Assembly: GCA_958443615.1 (NCBI GenBank)
Contig: CAUCLI010000004.1
Location: 82,547-146,546, forward strand
Source: an uncultured Collinsella sp.
Lineage (GTDB): Bacteria; Actinomycetota; Coriobacteriia; Coriobacteriales; Coriobacteriaceae
Direction of reading: 5' to 3'
DNA length: 64,000 nt
Below are positions 18,380-27,531 of this stretch, in pieces. A program made the translations under genes and the position numbers. Numbering within the stretch: the first letter of the stretch is position 1; each line of letters starts with the position of its first letter. The notes beneath the pieces were generated by a model that saw nothing but the letters and a program-made list of their open reading frames with translations, did no database searches and was not told where the DNA came from.

Positions 18380-18418
18380 AAGGCGGCGGCACCGCTCCTC
18401 GCGATGCCGCCGCCTTTT
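18380..18418 (+). terminator. Terminator of the coiled-coil gene
   Basis: 12-bp stem (18380-18391 with 18405-18416) of GGCGGCGGCA type, followed by TTTT on the plus strand. Confidence 0.85.
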
Positions 18419-18502
18419 CAAATCCTACGGTGGACTCGCCCACTTTCTCTTACCGCTGGAATGGGGCTATCCAATTAATCGAGCCCGCCGGTGCGTTCCC
18501 TC

Positions 18503-18565
18503 TCAGATCGTCCTACCAACCAACCGGTGGAACCAAAGAGCGGCACGAGCGCTCGCTTTTCGCAT
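18503..18565 (-). CDS. Possible 20-residue cationic mini-protein
   Basis: Starts directly after the stop of the 19-residue ORF (TAGATG), so it could be translated by coupling. It would encode MRKASARAALWFHRLVGRTI, basic and amphipathic. No recognised family. Confidence 0.2.
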   Translation of the reverse strand: MRKASARAALWFHRLVGRTI

Positions 18566-18625
18566 CTAACCGATCTCGGTGTCGCAAGCGGCGGGCCCGA
18601 AAGCTGCTATATCTTCAAAACCCAT
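18566..18625 (-). CDS. Possible 19-residue mini-protein
   Basis: ATG at 18625 preceded at a seven-base distance by GGGAGGT, a strong Shine-Dalgarno. It would encode MGFEDIAAFGPAACDTEIG. The stop TAG touches the ATG of a second small ORF. No homology is recognised and no regulated gene follows, so this may be a fragment, a small peptide, or chance. Confidence 0.3.
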   Translation of the reverse strand: MGFEDIAAFGPAACDTEIG

Positions 18626-18792
18626 CGGACACACCTCCCGTCTCGGTCGCGGTAACGTTGCGACTCTTTTAGTACACCCCGCTTATGCCCTGAGATGCGC
18701 TGGTATTTCATATCTGACGCCACTCGACCGCAAACGGTATATTTTCCTCCGCAAGCGGTGCACATGCATATAAATCGCCAGTAAGATGCGGA

Positions 18793-20019
18793 TTACTCGA
18801 TGAGCATCGCATCGCCGAAGCTGAAGAATCGGTACTTCTCGCGCACCGCCTCCTCATAGGCGTCGATGACCTGGTCGCGCGTGGCGAGCGCTGAGACGAG
18901 CATCATCAGCGTCGAGCGCGGCACGTGGAAATTCGTGATGAGCGCGTCGACCACATGGAAGGTCGACCCCGGCATGAGGTAGAGGTTGGTGGTGGCGTCC
19001 TCGCGCACCGTGATGTCACCCTTGCCGGAGACGTCCGCGCCATCCGCGCGGCCCTCGAATCCACGCGCCGTGACGGCGGGGGCGCTTACGGGCGCCTCGG
19101 CGTCCCACGCGCTCTCGAGCGAGCGCACGGCGGTGGTGCCCACGGCGATCACGCGGCGACCGGCTGCCTTGGTGGCGCGCACGGCCTCGACGACCTCGGC
19201 GGGCACGTGATAGCGCTCGGTGTGCATGACGTGCTCGGTGGGATCGTCCTCCTCCACCAGGCGGAACGTGTCGATGCCCACCTCGAGCTCCACGGCGGCC
19301 CAGCCGCATCCCTTGTCCTTGATGCGCTGGATGAGCTCGGGAGTGAAATGCAGGCCCGCGGTGGGGGCGGCCGCGGAGTGCTCCTCGCTCATGGCGTAGA
19401 CGGTCTGGTACTTCTCAGGGTCGCCCTCGTAGCTCGTGATATAGGGCGGCAGCGGAACGTGCCCGGCCGCATGGATGGCCTCGTCGAGAGTGCGCGGCGC
19501 ACCGCCCGCGCCCTCACCCACGGGCTCGAAGCGCACCAGGCGCCCTCCCTTGGAATCATCCACGAAGTCGACGATCTCGGCGGTGAGCACGACGGGCGAG
19601 CCCTCCGGCGCGAGCAGCCCTCCGGCGCGATATTCCACAACGTTGCCCGGCTTGAGGCGCTTGCCGGGGTTCACCAGGCACTCCCACACATGGCCGAGCG
19701 GATCGACGTCCTCGCGACGGCGGAGCAGCAGCGTCTCGGCCACGCCGCCCGTGGGCTTCCTGCCGATCAAGCGGGCGGGCATGACGCGCGTCTGGTTGGC
19801 GACCAGCAAGTCGCCGGGTTCCAGGTAGTCGATGATGTCATAGAAGTGGCGATGCTCGACGGAACCGCCGTGCTCGAGCGCCACGGCGTCCCCGGCACGG
19901 GGCACCCCCCCTTCGAGTTCGCGGTTGAGCACCAGCAGGCGGCAGGAATCGCGCGGCTCGGCGGGGGCCTGGGCGATCAGCTCGTCGGGAAGGTCGTAAT
20001 CGAAATCATCGGTGCGCAT
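18793..20019 (-). CDS. queA: S-adenosylmethionine:tRNA ribosyltransferase-isomerase
   Basis: QueA, 408 residues, transferring the ribosyl part of SAM to preQ1 in tRNA to give epoxyqueuosine. Typical stretches: FDYDLPDELIAQAP at the N terminus, LLVANQTRVMPARL, and the C-terminal NFHVPRSTLMMLVSA. It is longer than the usual 340-350 residues because of insertions near residues 30-45 and about 320-345 that read as low-complexity loops. Start at 20019 behind AAAGGCGG; an in-frame ATG five codons earlier is less well placed. Confidence 0.95.
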   Translation of the reverse strand: MRTDDFDYDLPDELIAQAPAEPRDSCRLLVLNRELEGGVPRAGDAVALEHGGSVEHRHFYDIIDYLEPGDLLVANQTRVMPARLIGRKPTGGVAETLLLRRREDVDPLGHVWECLVNPGKRLKPGNVVEYRAGGLLAPEGSPVVLTAEIVDFVDDSKGGRLVRFEPVGEGAGGAPRTLDEAIHAAGHVPLPPYITSYEGDPEKYQTVYAMSEEHSAAAPTAGLHFTPELIQRIKDKGCGWAAVELEVGIDTFRLVEEDDPTEHVMHTERYHVPAEVVEAVRATKAAGRRVIAVGTTAVRSLESAWDAEAPVSAPAVTARGFEGRADGADVSGKGDITVREDATTNLYLMPGSTFHVVDALITNFHVPRSTLMMLVSALATRDQVIDAYEEAVREKYRFFSFGDAMLIE

Positions 20020-20095
20020 GGCGCCGCCTTTCATGCAAGGGGTCGAATACCCTGATTATCGAACAGCCGTCCATGATAGCGCAGCTCAGCCGCCC

Positions 20096-20692
20096 CTACC
20101 CGTTGGATGCGGACCGACGCGCCTTCTGCGCTTTTCGCTCATCGCGCAGGCGGGCGCGATCGAGTGCGGCCTCGGCGGCGGAGAAACGGCACCCGCAGTA
20201 ATTCTGCCGGTACATGCCCAGCTCTCGCGACCGGGCAGTCGCCTGCGGGTACCACGGGCGGAAATCCCGTATGACCGGGGACAGCCCATGCCGTCGGGCG
20301 AGCTTCTCCAAAACGTCGTTGCAGGTCTCGAACAGCTGATACGGGGACACGGCGAGCGTCGTGCCGATATGGGTGAACCCCTCGCGCTCGGCGACACGAC
20401 AGGCCTCGGATAGGCGCAGGGCATAGCACGCTCGGCACCGGCGCTGGCGATCCGCACCCAGCAAAGCGACCGATGCGTCCCAACGCTCGCGGTCATCCGC
20501 CGCCTCGATGAGCGGGATATCGTTGTCCGCAGCCCAGGCGCGCAACTCATCGAGCCTCTTGTCATGCTCCGCCATGGGTTGGATGTTGGGATTGGCCCAG
20601 CAGATCGTGGGCTCGAACCCCTCCACGACGAGCAGGCGCACCGGCTCGAGAGAACATGGCGCGCAACATGCGTGCAGCAGCAGTCGCGTCAT
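20096..20692 (-). CDS. queH: Epoxyqueuosine reductase QueH
   Basis: A 198-residue QueH-type enzyme, the non-QueG route from epoxyqueuosine to queuosine in tRNA. The Cys-rich motifs are intact: HACCAPCS at residues 8-15, CRACYALR in the middle, and YCGC near the C terminus; these bind the Fe-S cluster and metal. The ATG at 20692 overlaps the stop of the upstream DUF3267-like gene by four bases (ATGA), so translation is coupled. Confidence 0.93.
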   Translation of the reverse strand: MTRLLLHACCAPCSLEPVRLLVVEGFEPTICWANPNIQPMAEHDKRLDELRAWAADNDIPLIEAADDRERWDASVALLGADRQRRCRACYALRLSEACRVAEREGFTHIGTTLAVSPYQLFETCNDVLEKLARRHGLSPVIRDFRPWYPQATARSRELGMYRQNYCGCRFSAAEAALDRARLRDERKAQKARRSASNG

Positions 20693-21459
20693 GGGCGCCT
20701 CCCTCCGTCGACGACGCTGAAACCGCTCGCTTCGCCCCTGGACCTTGCCGGGCGTGAGGCGGACGGGGAACGGGGCGCGCGGGGGCGGCGGCGCTCGTCC
20801 GCCCCGTAGAACACGACGCCCCATGCGGTGTCCTCGCAATAGGCGATGGCGGGGTCGGCGCGGATCGCCCTCACGTAACCCCAGTCGCCCGTGCACCCGG
20901 AGAGATGGATCGTCGCGATGACGATCGCCCACAACGGCCATTTGATGCCGATGCCGAGAACGGCGACCAGGAGGGTGACGACGACCGAGGGCGCGAGGGC
21001 GATGACGAGATAGGCGGCGCGGGGATACACCACGCCCTCGGCGCTCGCATAGATCATGCCCATGTTGAGATTGGCGCCGAATTTGACCTGAGCGCCGGGC
21101 GGGGCGTAGTGCCTGAAGAACAACGCGTGAACGACCTCGTGGACGGCGAACGTCGCGGGGATGGCGATGAGCAGGGATATCCACCAACGCAGATCGACCC
21201 CGTGCTCGGGTCCCTCGACGCCCATCAGCCGATCGCCGAGGGACCCCATGACCGCCCCGAGCTCGAAGGGGGCCACGGGCGCCGCGAAAACCTCACGCAG
21301 CACCGTCATGGCGATTCCCCATGCCATGGCGACGGCGACCCCCGTGAACAGCACCGCGACGGAATCGGTCCGCATGCGGGCCAGGAACGCCTCGTCTTCG
21401 CATAGGTGTATGTCAGCTATTTTCCTCATGCGACCAAGTGTAGCGCGTCGTGCCGACAC
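20689..21459 (-). CDS. DUF3267-like membrane metalloprotease
   Basis: A membrane protein of 246-256 residues with HEVVHALFF, a gluzincin-like zinc site, between membrane segments, and further segments AYLVIALAPSVVVTLLVAV and WPLWAIVIATIHLSG. This fits the DUF3267 putative zincin family. The N-terminal start is uncertain: GTG at 21459 (possibly leaderless) or ATG at 21429; neither has a clear Shine-Dalgarno. The last 40 residues are Arg/Ser/Pro-rich and probably disordered. Coupled to queH, though no functional link is known. Confidence 0.72.
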   Translation of the reverse strand: MSARRATLGRMRKIADIHLCEDEAFLARMRTDSVAVLFTGVAVAMAWGIAMTVLREVFAAPVAPFELGAVMGSLGDRLMGVEGPEHGVDLRWWISLLIAIPATFAVHEVVHALFFRHYAPPGAQVKFGANLNMGMIYASAEGVVYPRAAYLVIALAPSVVVTLLVAVLGIGIKWPLWAIVIATIHLSGCTGDWGYVRAIRADPAIAYCEDTAWGVVFYGADERRRPRAPRSPSASRPARSRGEASGFSVVDGGRRP

Positions 21460-21580
21460 CTGTGCGATAATGTGGGATTACTTCGGATAATGATCGAGAT
21501 GACGCAACGCCGCGCCCGGACGCGGCGCCGCATCGCCTCGCACCGTCTCATCCACCACGTAACCCGGAAGAAGGACGCAC

Positions 21581-23737
21581 ATGACCGCACACCTCACTCC
21601 CGCCGACCGCCCCTCCTGGCCGCGTCGCGCCGTCGTCACCGCCGGCATGCCCTACGGCAACAAGGGCCTGCACTTCGGCCACGTGGGAGGCGTCTTCGTC
21701 CCCGCCGACTTCTATGCGCGCTTCCTGCGCGACCGCCTCGGCCGCGAGAACGTGATCTTCGTCTCCGGCACCGACTGCTACGGCTCCCCCATCATGGAGG
21801 GCTTCCGCAAGCGCCGCGAGGCGGGCGGCTACGCCAAGCGCATCTCCGATTACGTGCGCGAGAACCACGACAGCCAGGAAGCCGATCTGGCCAGCTTCGG
21901 CGTGTCCTGCGACCTGTACGCCGGCAGCGCGCTCGAGCCCGCCGTGCACATCCACGAGCGCATGACCGCCGAAATCGTCGAGCGCCTGCACGAGCAGGGC
22001 AAGCTCACCAAGATGAGCACCAAGCAGTTCTTTGACCCGGCCGCCGGGCAGTTCCTGAACGGCCGCCAGGTCCTCGGCCGCTGCCCCATCCAGGGCTGCA
22101 AGTCCGAGAAGGCCTACGCCGACGAATGCGACCTCGGCCACCAGTTCGAGCCCGAGGAGCTCATCGCCCCCAAGAGCGCGCTCACCGGCGAGACACCCGA
22201 GCTCGTGCCGGTGGACAACCTGTATTTCGACCTGCCCTCCTACACCGAGTACATGCGGGAGCACACCGAGCGCCTGGCCGCCGATCCCACCGTACGCTCT
22301 GTGGTGTCCAAGACCATGCAGGAGTGGCTCGACGCCCCGCGCTTGTTCATCCAGGTAAAGTTCCGCGATGAATTCGAGGCCGTCCGCGGCGAGCTGCCCG
22401 CGCACGAGGTCATCGAGGCCGAGGGCAACAAGGGTTCCTTCACGGTGGTCTTCCCCACCTGGCGCGAGCGCGACGAGGCCCACGAGGTCCTCAACCGGGC
22501 CGGCGTGCGCTTCCGCTCCGGCAAGGCGCTCGTGCCGTTCCGCATCTCGGGCAACGTCGAGTGGGGCGTGCCCCTGCCCGAGGTCGAGGGTTGCCGCGAC
22601 CTCACGGCCTGGGTCTGGCCCGAGAGCCTGTGGGCGCCCATCAGCTTCACCCGCGCCGTCCTCGCACGCGATGCCGCCAAGCTCGAAGCCGAGGGCATCG
22701 ACGCCGCCGAACTTGCCGAGCGCGCCGTCGCCGACGCCGCCCTCGTGAGCGATGCCCCCGCGATGATCATGGACGAACCCGCCTACACGCACGCCAGCCT
22801 CGACTGGCACGACTGGTGGGCCAGTGAGGATGCCCGCGCCTACCAATTCATCGGCCAGGACAACATCTACTTCTACTGCATCGCGCAGTCCGGCATGTGG
22901 GAGGCGCTGAAGTGGAACATGCGGCAGTCCTGCGTCGCCGCCAACTACCACATCTTGTACATGGGCAAGAAGGCGAGCTCCAGCTCCCAGACTCCCCCGC
23001 CGCTGGCGCATGAGATGCTCGAGCACTACACCCCCGAGCAGCTGCGCGCACACTGGTTGTCGCTCGGCCTGGGCGAAAAGCCGGTGAGCTTCTCCCCGAA
23101 GGCCTTCGACCTGCGCGAGACCGGCAAGGACAGCCAAGGCAACCCCGTCCTCGCCCGCGATGACAAGCGCGTGATCGACCCCGCCCTCAAGGAGGGCGCG
23201 CTGCTCACCGGTGTTTTCAACCGCCTGGCGCGCTCCGCCTTCTACGGCGTGGCCGTCAAGGAGGGCGACGAGGCCGCCTACCGCACCGGGTGCATCCCCG
23301 CGGGCGAGCCTTCCGAAGCTGCGCGCAACGCAGCCGAACAGGCCGCGATCGCGTTCGAGCAGGCCATGCACACCTTCGAGCTGCACCACGCCCTCGGCGT
23401 CTGCGACGAGTTCCTGCGCGCCGCGAACAAGCGTTGGAGCGACGCATCCAAGGCCGCGAAGAACAGCGGGGACGACGCCGCCATGAACCAGGCGCTCGTC
23501 GACGCGTTCCACGAGCTGCGCGTGGCGACCGTCCTCATGCACGGCATCGTGCCCATGGGCTGCGAGCTGATCTGCGAGCACTTCGCCATCGATCCCGTCG
23601 CCTTCTTCTCCTGGGACAACCTCTTCAAGACGAACGACGAGCTCACGGCCGAGCTGGGCGAGCAGCCCGGCACCCATGCCATCAAGGCGCTTCCCCCGCG
23701 CTTCGATTTCTTCGAGAAGCACCCGTCGCAGTTCTAA
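21581..23737 (+). CDS. Methionyl-tRNA-synthetase-like class I synthetase, KMSKS degenerate
   Basis: A 718-residue protein with the MetRS layout: class I signature HFGH at 31-34, a zinc-knuckle insert (CPIQGC ... CDLGH), the active-site half ending NYHILYM, and a helical anticodon-binding domain. The position of KMSKS reads GKKASSSS (Lys463-Ser469), so the conserved second lysine and methionine are gone. AGAAGGA precedes the ATG. It may be a working variant MetRS or a paralogue with a changed role; a second metG in the genome would decide. No T-box leader is seen upstream. Confidence 0.8.
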   Translation: MTAHLTPADRPSWPRRAVVTAGMPYGNKGLHFGHVGGVFVPADFYARFLRDRLGRENVIFVSGTDCYGSPIMEGFRKRREAGGYAKRISDYVRENHDSQEADLASFGVSCDLYAGSALEPAVHIHERMTAEIVERLHEQGKLTKMSTKQFFDPAAGQFLNGRQVLGRCPIQGCKSEKAYADECDLGHQFEPEELIAPKSALTGETPELVPVDNLYFDLPSYTEYMREHTERLAADPTVRSVVSKTMQEWLDAPRLFIQVKFRDEFEAVRGELPAHEVIEAEGNKGSFTVVFPTWRERDEAHEVLNRAGVRFRSGKALVPFRISGNVEWGVPLPEVEGCRDLTAWVWPESLWAPISFTRAVLARDAAKLEAEGIDAAELAERAVADAALVSDAPAMIMDEPAYTHASLDWHDWWASEDARAYQFIGQDNIYFYCIAQSGMWEALKWNMRQSCVAANYHILYMGKKASSSSQTPPPLAHEMLEHYTPEQLRAHWLSLGLGEKPVSFSPKAFDLRETGKDSQGNPVLARDDKRVIDPALKEGALLTGVFNRLARSAFYGVAVKEGDEAAYRTGCIPAGEPSEAARNAAEQAAIAFEQAMHTFELHHALGVCDEFLRAANKRWSDASKAAKNSGDDAAMNQALVDAFHELRVATVLMHGIVPMGCELICEHFAIDPVAFFSWDNLFKTNDELTAELGEQPGTHAIKALPPRFDFFEKHPSQF

Positions 23738-23775
23738 CCTACCCCAAAACCGACGTTACCTCATCACCTCAAAGC

Positions 23776-23820
23776 GACCTCCATCTCTCATATCGGGAAA
23801 TGGAGGTCTTGCTTTCTTTT
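23776..23820 (+). terminator. Terminator of the MetRS-like gene
   Basis: GACCTCCAT (23776-23784) pairs with ATGGAGGTC (23800-23808), followed by TTGCTTTCTTTT on the plus strand. Confidence 0.82.
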
Positions 23821-24262
23821 ACAAAGCTTTCGCGGGCCATCGAGCCGACGTCTTTGCCGCAAATGCGTCCCATCTTTGCCGTCAGAGGGCATTTCGAATG
23901 TCAGATTTTCCTTTTGTGTAACCGAACGGCCCTTCAAATAAGCGACTTGAGTCGATTTGACCTCGCAAGACAAGCCCTTAACGCCATCCTTCTTTATCGA
24001 ACTGTGCAAATATCGCATCCCATGCTCCAAAATCGCCAAAAATGGAAATATCCGCCACCTTCTGGTTACACTTCTGTCAAATTTGACAATTCACCCCATT
24101 GACAGAATGCCCGTCGTGTCGCCAAACCCAAAATGACGGTATTCAAGTGTATGATTTTCCCGAATGACCCATATGCTGAGACGACCTGCGCGTCAAGTGC
24201 AGCTAACGCAATGTCACGGCAGATTGCCGCGATCATATTGCCTCGCCCACGAAAGGACCCTT
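23821..24262. other. 442-base AT-richer intergenic region
   Basis: No convincing gene on either strand. It contains TGTCAAATTTGACA (24075-24088), a perfect 14-base palindrome, followed by TTGACAGAA (24099-24107), which mirrors TTCTGTCAA at 24072-24080. These could form an operator or promoter region for the GNAT-methyltransferase pair. The rest shows nothing recognisable. Confidence 0.5.
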
Positions 24263-24799
24263 ATGACCCTCGAGATTCGCCAAACGCTCCCCGGTGACGT
24301 CATCGCCGCCGAACAGGTCCTTAATGACGGCAAGGCGGCCCTGGCGTCTCTGGACATCCCCCAGTGGCTGGGCGACTATCCCAATCATCTCGATATCGAG
24401 GCCGACATGGCCGAAGATGCCTCATATGTGGCGGTCGACGAGGACGGCACCGTGCTCGCAGTGATGGCGCTTTCCTTCTCGGGTGAGGAGACCTACGACC
24501 AAATCGACGGGGCCTGGCTGACCGAATCGGATTCGCGCGAACCCCGCTATGCCGTCATCCATCGCTGCGCCATCAGCTCCGCCGCCGCCCGCCGCGGCGT
24601 CATGACGCGCATGTTCGAGGAGGGCGAGCGCATCGCGCGCGAACACGGATCTCAGAGCATCCGCGTCGACACCCACGAGCGCAACATCCCCGTGCAGGGA
24701 CTCGTGAGCAAGCTCGACTACACCCGCTGCGGCATCATCACGCTTCCCTATCCCGGCGAAGTCGATCCTTTGCGCATCGCGTTCGAGAAGGTCCTCTAA
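24263..24799 (+). CDS. GNAT-family N-acetyltransferase
   Basis: A 178-residue GNAT acyltransferase. N-terminal LEIRQTLPGDVIAAEQVL is typical of the fold, and acetyl-CoA contacts are expected around RCAISSAAARRGVMTRMFEE. The start at 24263 follows GAAAGGA. The substrate is unknown. The RlmA-like gene begins four bases after the stop, so the two are co-transcribed. Confidence 0.85.
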   Translation: MTLEIRQTLPGDVIAAEQVLNDGKAALASLDIPQWLGDYPNHLDIEADMAEDASYVAVDEDGTVLAVMALSFSGEETYDQIDGAWLTESDSREPRYAVIHRCAISSAAARRGVMTRMFEEGERIAREHGSQSIRVDTHERNIPVQGLVSKLDYTRCGIITLPYPGEVDPLRIAFEKVL

Positions 24800-24802
24800 C
24801 CC

Positions 24803-25645
24803 ATGGCGCGTCCGGGCGTTCAAAAGCATCTCGACATCGCCGAGCTCCTTCGCTGCCCTTTATGCGGAGCGAAGATGCATGCGCGGCAATCCTCAGTCGC
24901 CTGTGATGACGGCCACGATTTCGCCATCTCGGCGAAGGGCTTTTTGAACCTCATCCCGCATCAGAAACCCCTCAAGGGCTATGACGAGACGTTCTTCGCG
25001 AGCCGCCGGCGCATCATGGAGCATGGTTACTATCGCGAAGTGCATCAGGCCGTCGCCGCCTCTCTGAGCGAGCTCGCAAGCACCGCGACCGTCATAGACG
25101 CCGGATGCGGGGAGGGGTCGTACGCCAAAGACGCGGCTCGCGCGCTCCCTCACTCGACCGTCTTGGGCCTCGACATCGCCAAGGACGCGACTCGCGTCGC
25201 CGCGCGCGGTGGCGGTCCGGTGCGCTGGCTCGTCGCCGACCTCGCGAACATCCCGCTCTCCGATTCCACGGTCGACGCGATCCTCAACGTGTTCACACCC
25301 GCCAACTACGATGAATTCAAGCGCGTCCTCAAACCGGGCGGAATGCTCGTCAAGGTCATCCCCGCCCCGCAGCATATGCACGAGCTGCGCGAACTTGCAG
25401 GTGAGCAGCTATCCGAGGCCGATTTCGTCGACCACGGGGTGGCGGAGCACCTGATGCGCCATATGCGCATCGTCGGCCGGGCCCGCGTGACCCAAACATC
25501 CACCGTTCAGCCGGAAGACGCGCCCGACCTGGTGCGCATGAGTCCCGTGGCCTTCAACATCGAGGGCCGCTCCCTCGATCTCGACTCGCTCACGCACATC
25601 ACCGTCGACGCCGAGATCATCTGCGCTCAATCCATGGGAATATAG
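24803..25645 (+). CDS. RlmA-type 23S rRNA guanine-N1 methyltransferase
   Basis: A 280-residue SAM-dependent methyltransferase of the RlmA/TlrB group, which methylates G745 or G748 of 23S rRNA. The N-terminal zinc module is clear (CPLCGAKM ... CDDGHDF), followed by AKGFLNLIPHQK and the SAM motif VIDAGCGEGSYA. Some relatives give resistance to macrolides such as tylosin; the sequence does not show which of the two subgroups this belongs to. Confidence 0.85.
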   Translation: MARPGVQKHLDIAELLRCPLCGAKMHARQSSVACDDGHDFAISAKGFLNLIPHQKPLKGYDETFFASRRRIMEHGYYREVHQAVAASLSELASTATVIDAGCGEGSYAKDAARALPHSTVLGLDIAKDATRVAARGGGPVRWLVADLANIPLSDSTVDAILNVFTPANYDEFKRVLKPGGMLVKVIPAPQHMHELRELAGEQLSEADFVDHGVAEHLMRHMRIVGRARVTQTSTVQPEDAPDLVRMSPVAFNIEGRSLDLDSLTHITVDAEIICAQSMGI

Positions 25646-25725
25646 GCGCCCAGCCTGGATCTACTCCAATCGTAACGGACGGACGTGCGGCCAAGACCGC
25701 AGCGCAACATGAGCAAAGGCGCCGG

Positions 25726-27525
25726 TCACTTGCCGCCGTGACTGTTGCGCCATATCTCGCGACCCAAACCGAGGGCCAAGACCAGCGCGCTCGTGTACCC
25801 GAAAAAACCGATGATCGGGATGCCGAAGATAACCGGCTCGATTTTCGCGTAGTACACCACGGACGACCCGATGAACAGGCCGGCGATGACGATGGCCATG
25901 GACATACGGTCCACGATTCCACCCACGTGCCGCAGGACCTGCTCGCTGCCGAGCACCTGCATGTTCATCTTGAGCTGACCGCGCGTGAGCATCCTGGAAG
26001 CCAAGCCGAGCTGCTCGGCCATCTCCAAATGGCCCTTGAGAGCCCGATACGACGCGTGCGTCAGCTCATCGGCGGCCTCGCGGGCACGGCGATACGAGCT
26101 TTTCTCATGCTTGATATGCTCGGTGATGATCTCGATCATGTTGACGTCGGGCATATATTCGGTAAGCAGGCCTTCGAGCGTCACCATGCCGCGGGCGAAC
26201 ATCGTGACGACGCTGGGAAGCTCGACGTCGTTCTTGCGCGCCAGGCTGATGAGGGAGGTCAGGAACTCGCCGATGTCGAGATCCTTCAAATCTAAGCCGG
26301 CAAAATCGGCGATGATGAAGTCCAAATCCGACAGGAAGGTCGAGTGGTCGAGCTCCGAGGAATCGCCCCTCGTCACGGCGAAGCGCATGAGCGAGTCCTT
26401 GAGCTTGGGGACGTCCCCCGTCGCCACCGCGTAGATCATGTCCTTGACGATGCCGCGGTCATGGCTGGACATGCGCCCCACCATGCCGAGGTCGATGAAG
26501 TACACGACGTCGTCCTTGACGATGATGTTGCCGGCATGTGGATCGGCGTGGAAGAATCCGTCCTCGAGCACCTGCGTCGCGTAGTCCTCCACGATGGAGG
26601 AGCCGACCTTCTCGAGGTCGTACCCGGCTGCCGCAAGGGCGTCGGGATCGGCGATCGAAATGCCGTCGACGTAGTCCATGACAACGATGTGCTCGGTGCA
26701 ATACGCCAGATACGAGCGCGGACAGGAAATCGCCCCGTCATCCTCGTGCAGCCGATGGAACTCGTCGAGGTTGCGAGCCTCCATGAGAAAGTTCGTCTCC
26801 TCGCGAAACGACTGCCACAGTTCCTCGACCACGCCCTTGAGATCGATGAACTGGTCGGTTTTCACAAAATGAGACGCCTGGGCCACGATGGAGCGCATGA
26901 TGTCGATGTCTTGCGCCATGACCTGCTGAGCACCGGGGCGCTGCACCTTGATGGCCACGTCCTCACCCGTGAGCAGCGTGGCTCGATGCACCTGCGCGAG
27001 CGACGCGCTTCCCAGGGGTTTGCGGTCGATATGCGAGAAGATCTCACCGAGCGGCCTGCCGTATTCGGCCACGAGGCAATCGTTCACCACGGCGAAGGGG
27101 ACGGGCTCCACATTCGAGCGAAGACGGCGCAGCTCATCGCAATACTCCTGTGGCAAGATCTCCGAACGGTTCGCGAGGATCTGCCCCATCTTGACGAACA
27201 TGGGTCCCAGATCCTCGAGCATGCAACGCAGGCGGCGGGGCGTCAGGTTGTGCCAGGCCTTGTATTTGCGGACGATCGAGACGATCTCGCCGATGCGCTG
27301 CCGACGTCCCCTGGAGGTGAGCTTCACCTCCTCTGAAGGCGCCATGGCCTCGGGCTCCTCGGGAAACAGATCAACGGCGCGCGGCGTGCGCCAAGACGAG
27401 CGAAGCGCCTCCTCGACACCCTCGAGATTGACCGTGTCCTCGGGGCTCAATGGCTTGCGGGCGGCGTTCGCCCCATCGTGCGCGCCCGGCGTCGCGGCGC
27501 GCTTGTCCTCAGCGTCGATGGTCAT
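25726..27525 (-). CDS. ABC1/UbiB-family atypical kinase
   Basis: A 599-residue UbiB/ADCK protein. Family motifs are present: the KxGQ motif in VKMGQILANRSEILPQEY, the nucleotide-binding lysine in EDVAIKVQRPG, FHADPHAGNI and the metal-binding DLG of YFIDLGMVG. Two C-terminal membrane helices (MAIVIAGLFIGSSVVYY and PIIGFFGYTSALVLALGLG) anchor it. In other bacteria it supports ubiquinone synthesis, but Coriobacteria use menaquinones or little respiration, so the role here is open. It follows the phasin-like gene by six bases. Confidence 0.9.
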   Translation of the reverse strand: MTIDAEDKRAATPGAHDGANAARKPLSPEDTVNLEGVEEALRSSWRTPRAVDLFPEEPEAMAPSEEVKLTSRGRRQRIGEIVSIVRKYKAWHNLTPRRLRCMLEDLGPMFVKMGQILANRSEILPQEYCDELRRLRSNVEPVPFAVVNDCLVAEYGRPLGEIFSHIDRKPLGSASLAQVHRATLLTGEDVAIKVQRPGAQQVMAQDIDIMRSIVAQASHFVKTDQFIDLKGVVEELWQSFREETNFLMEARNLDEFHRLHEDDGAISCPRSYLAYCTEHIVVMDYVDGISIADPDALAAAGYDLEKVGSSIVEDYATQVLEDGFFHADPHAGNIIVKDDVVYFIDLGMVGRMSSHDRGIVKDMIYAVATGDVPKLKDSLMRFAVTRGDSSELDHSTFLSDLDFIIADFAGLDLKDLDIGEFLTSLISLARKNDVELPSVVTMFARGMVTLEGLLTEYMPDVNMIEIITEHIKHEKSSYRRAREAADELTHASYRALKGHLEMAEQLGLASRMLTRGQLKMNMQVLGSEQVLRHVGGIVDRMSMAIVIAGLFIGSSVVYYAKIEPVIFGIPIIGFFGYTSALVLALGLGREIWRNSHGGK

Positions 27526-27531
27526 GGGCGG

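Larger units (their letters stand above)
18419..18792. other. 374-base intergenic region of lower GC
   Basis: Lies between the terminator of the coiled-coil gene and the queA stop. GC is lower than in the flanks. On the minus strand there are two tiny tandem ORFs (see 18566-18625 and 18503-18565); no recognised riboswitch or RNA gene. Confidence 0.5.

Noticed and set aside
18498..18700. CTGAGA motifs (18690-18696 plus, 18500-18506 minus) suggesting a TPP riboswitch
   Set aside because: The partner GGGGTGC and the second thiamine-binding arm are missing, and no thiamine gene follows.
24803..25645. Calling the methyltransferase a macrolide-resistance gene
   Set aside because: RlmA (housekeeping) and TlrB-type (resistance) proteins cannot be told apart from this sequence alone.
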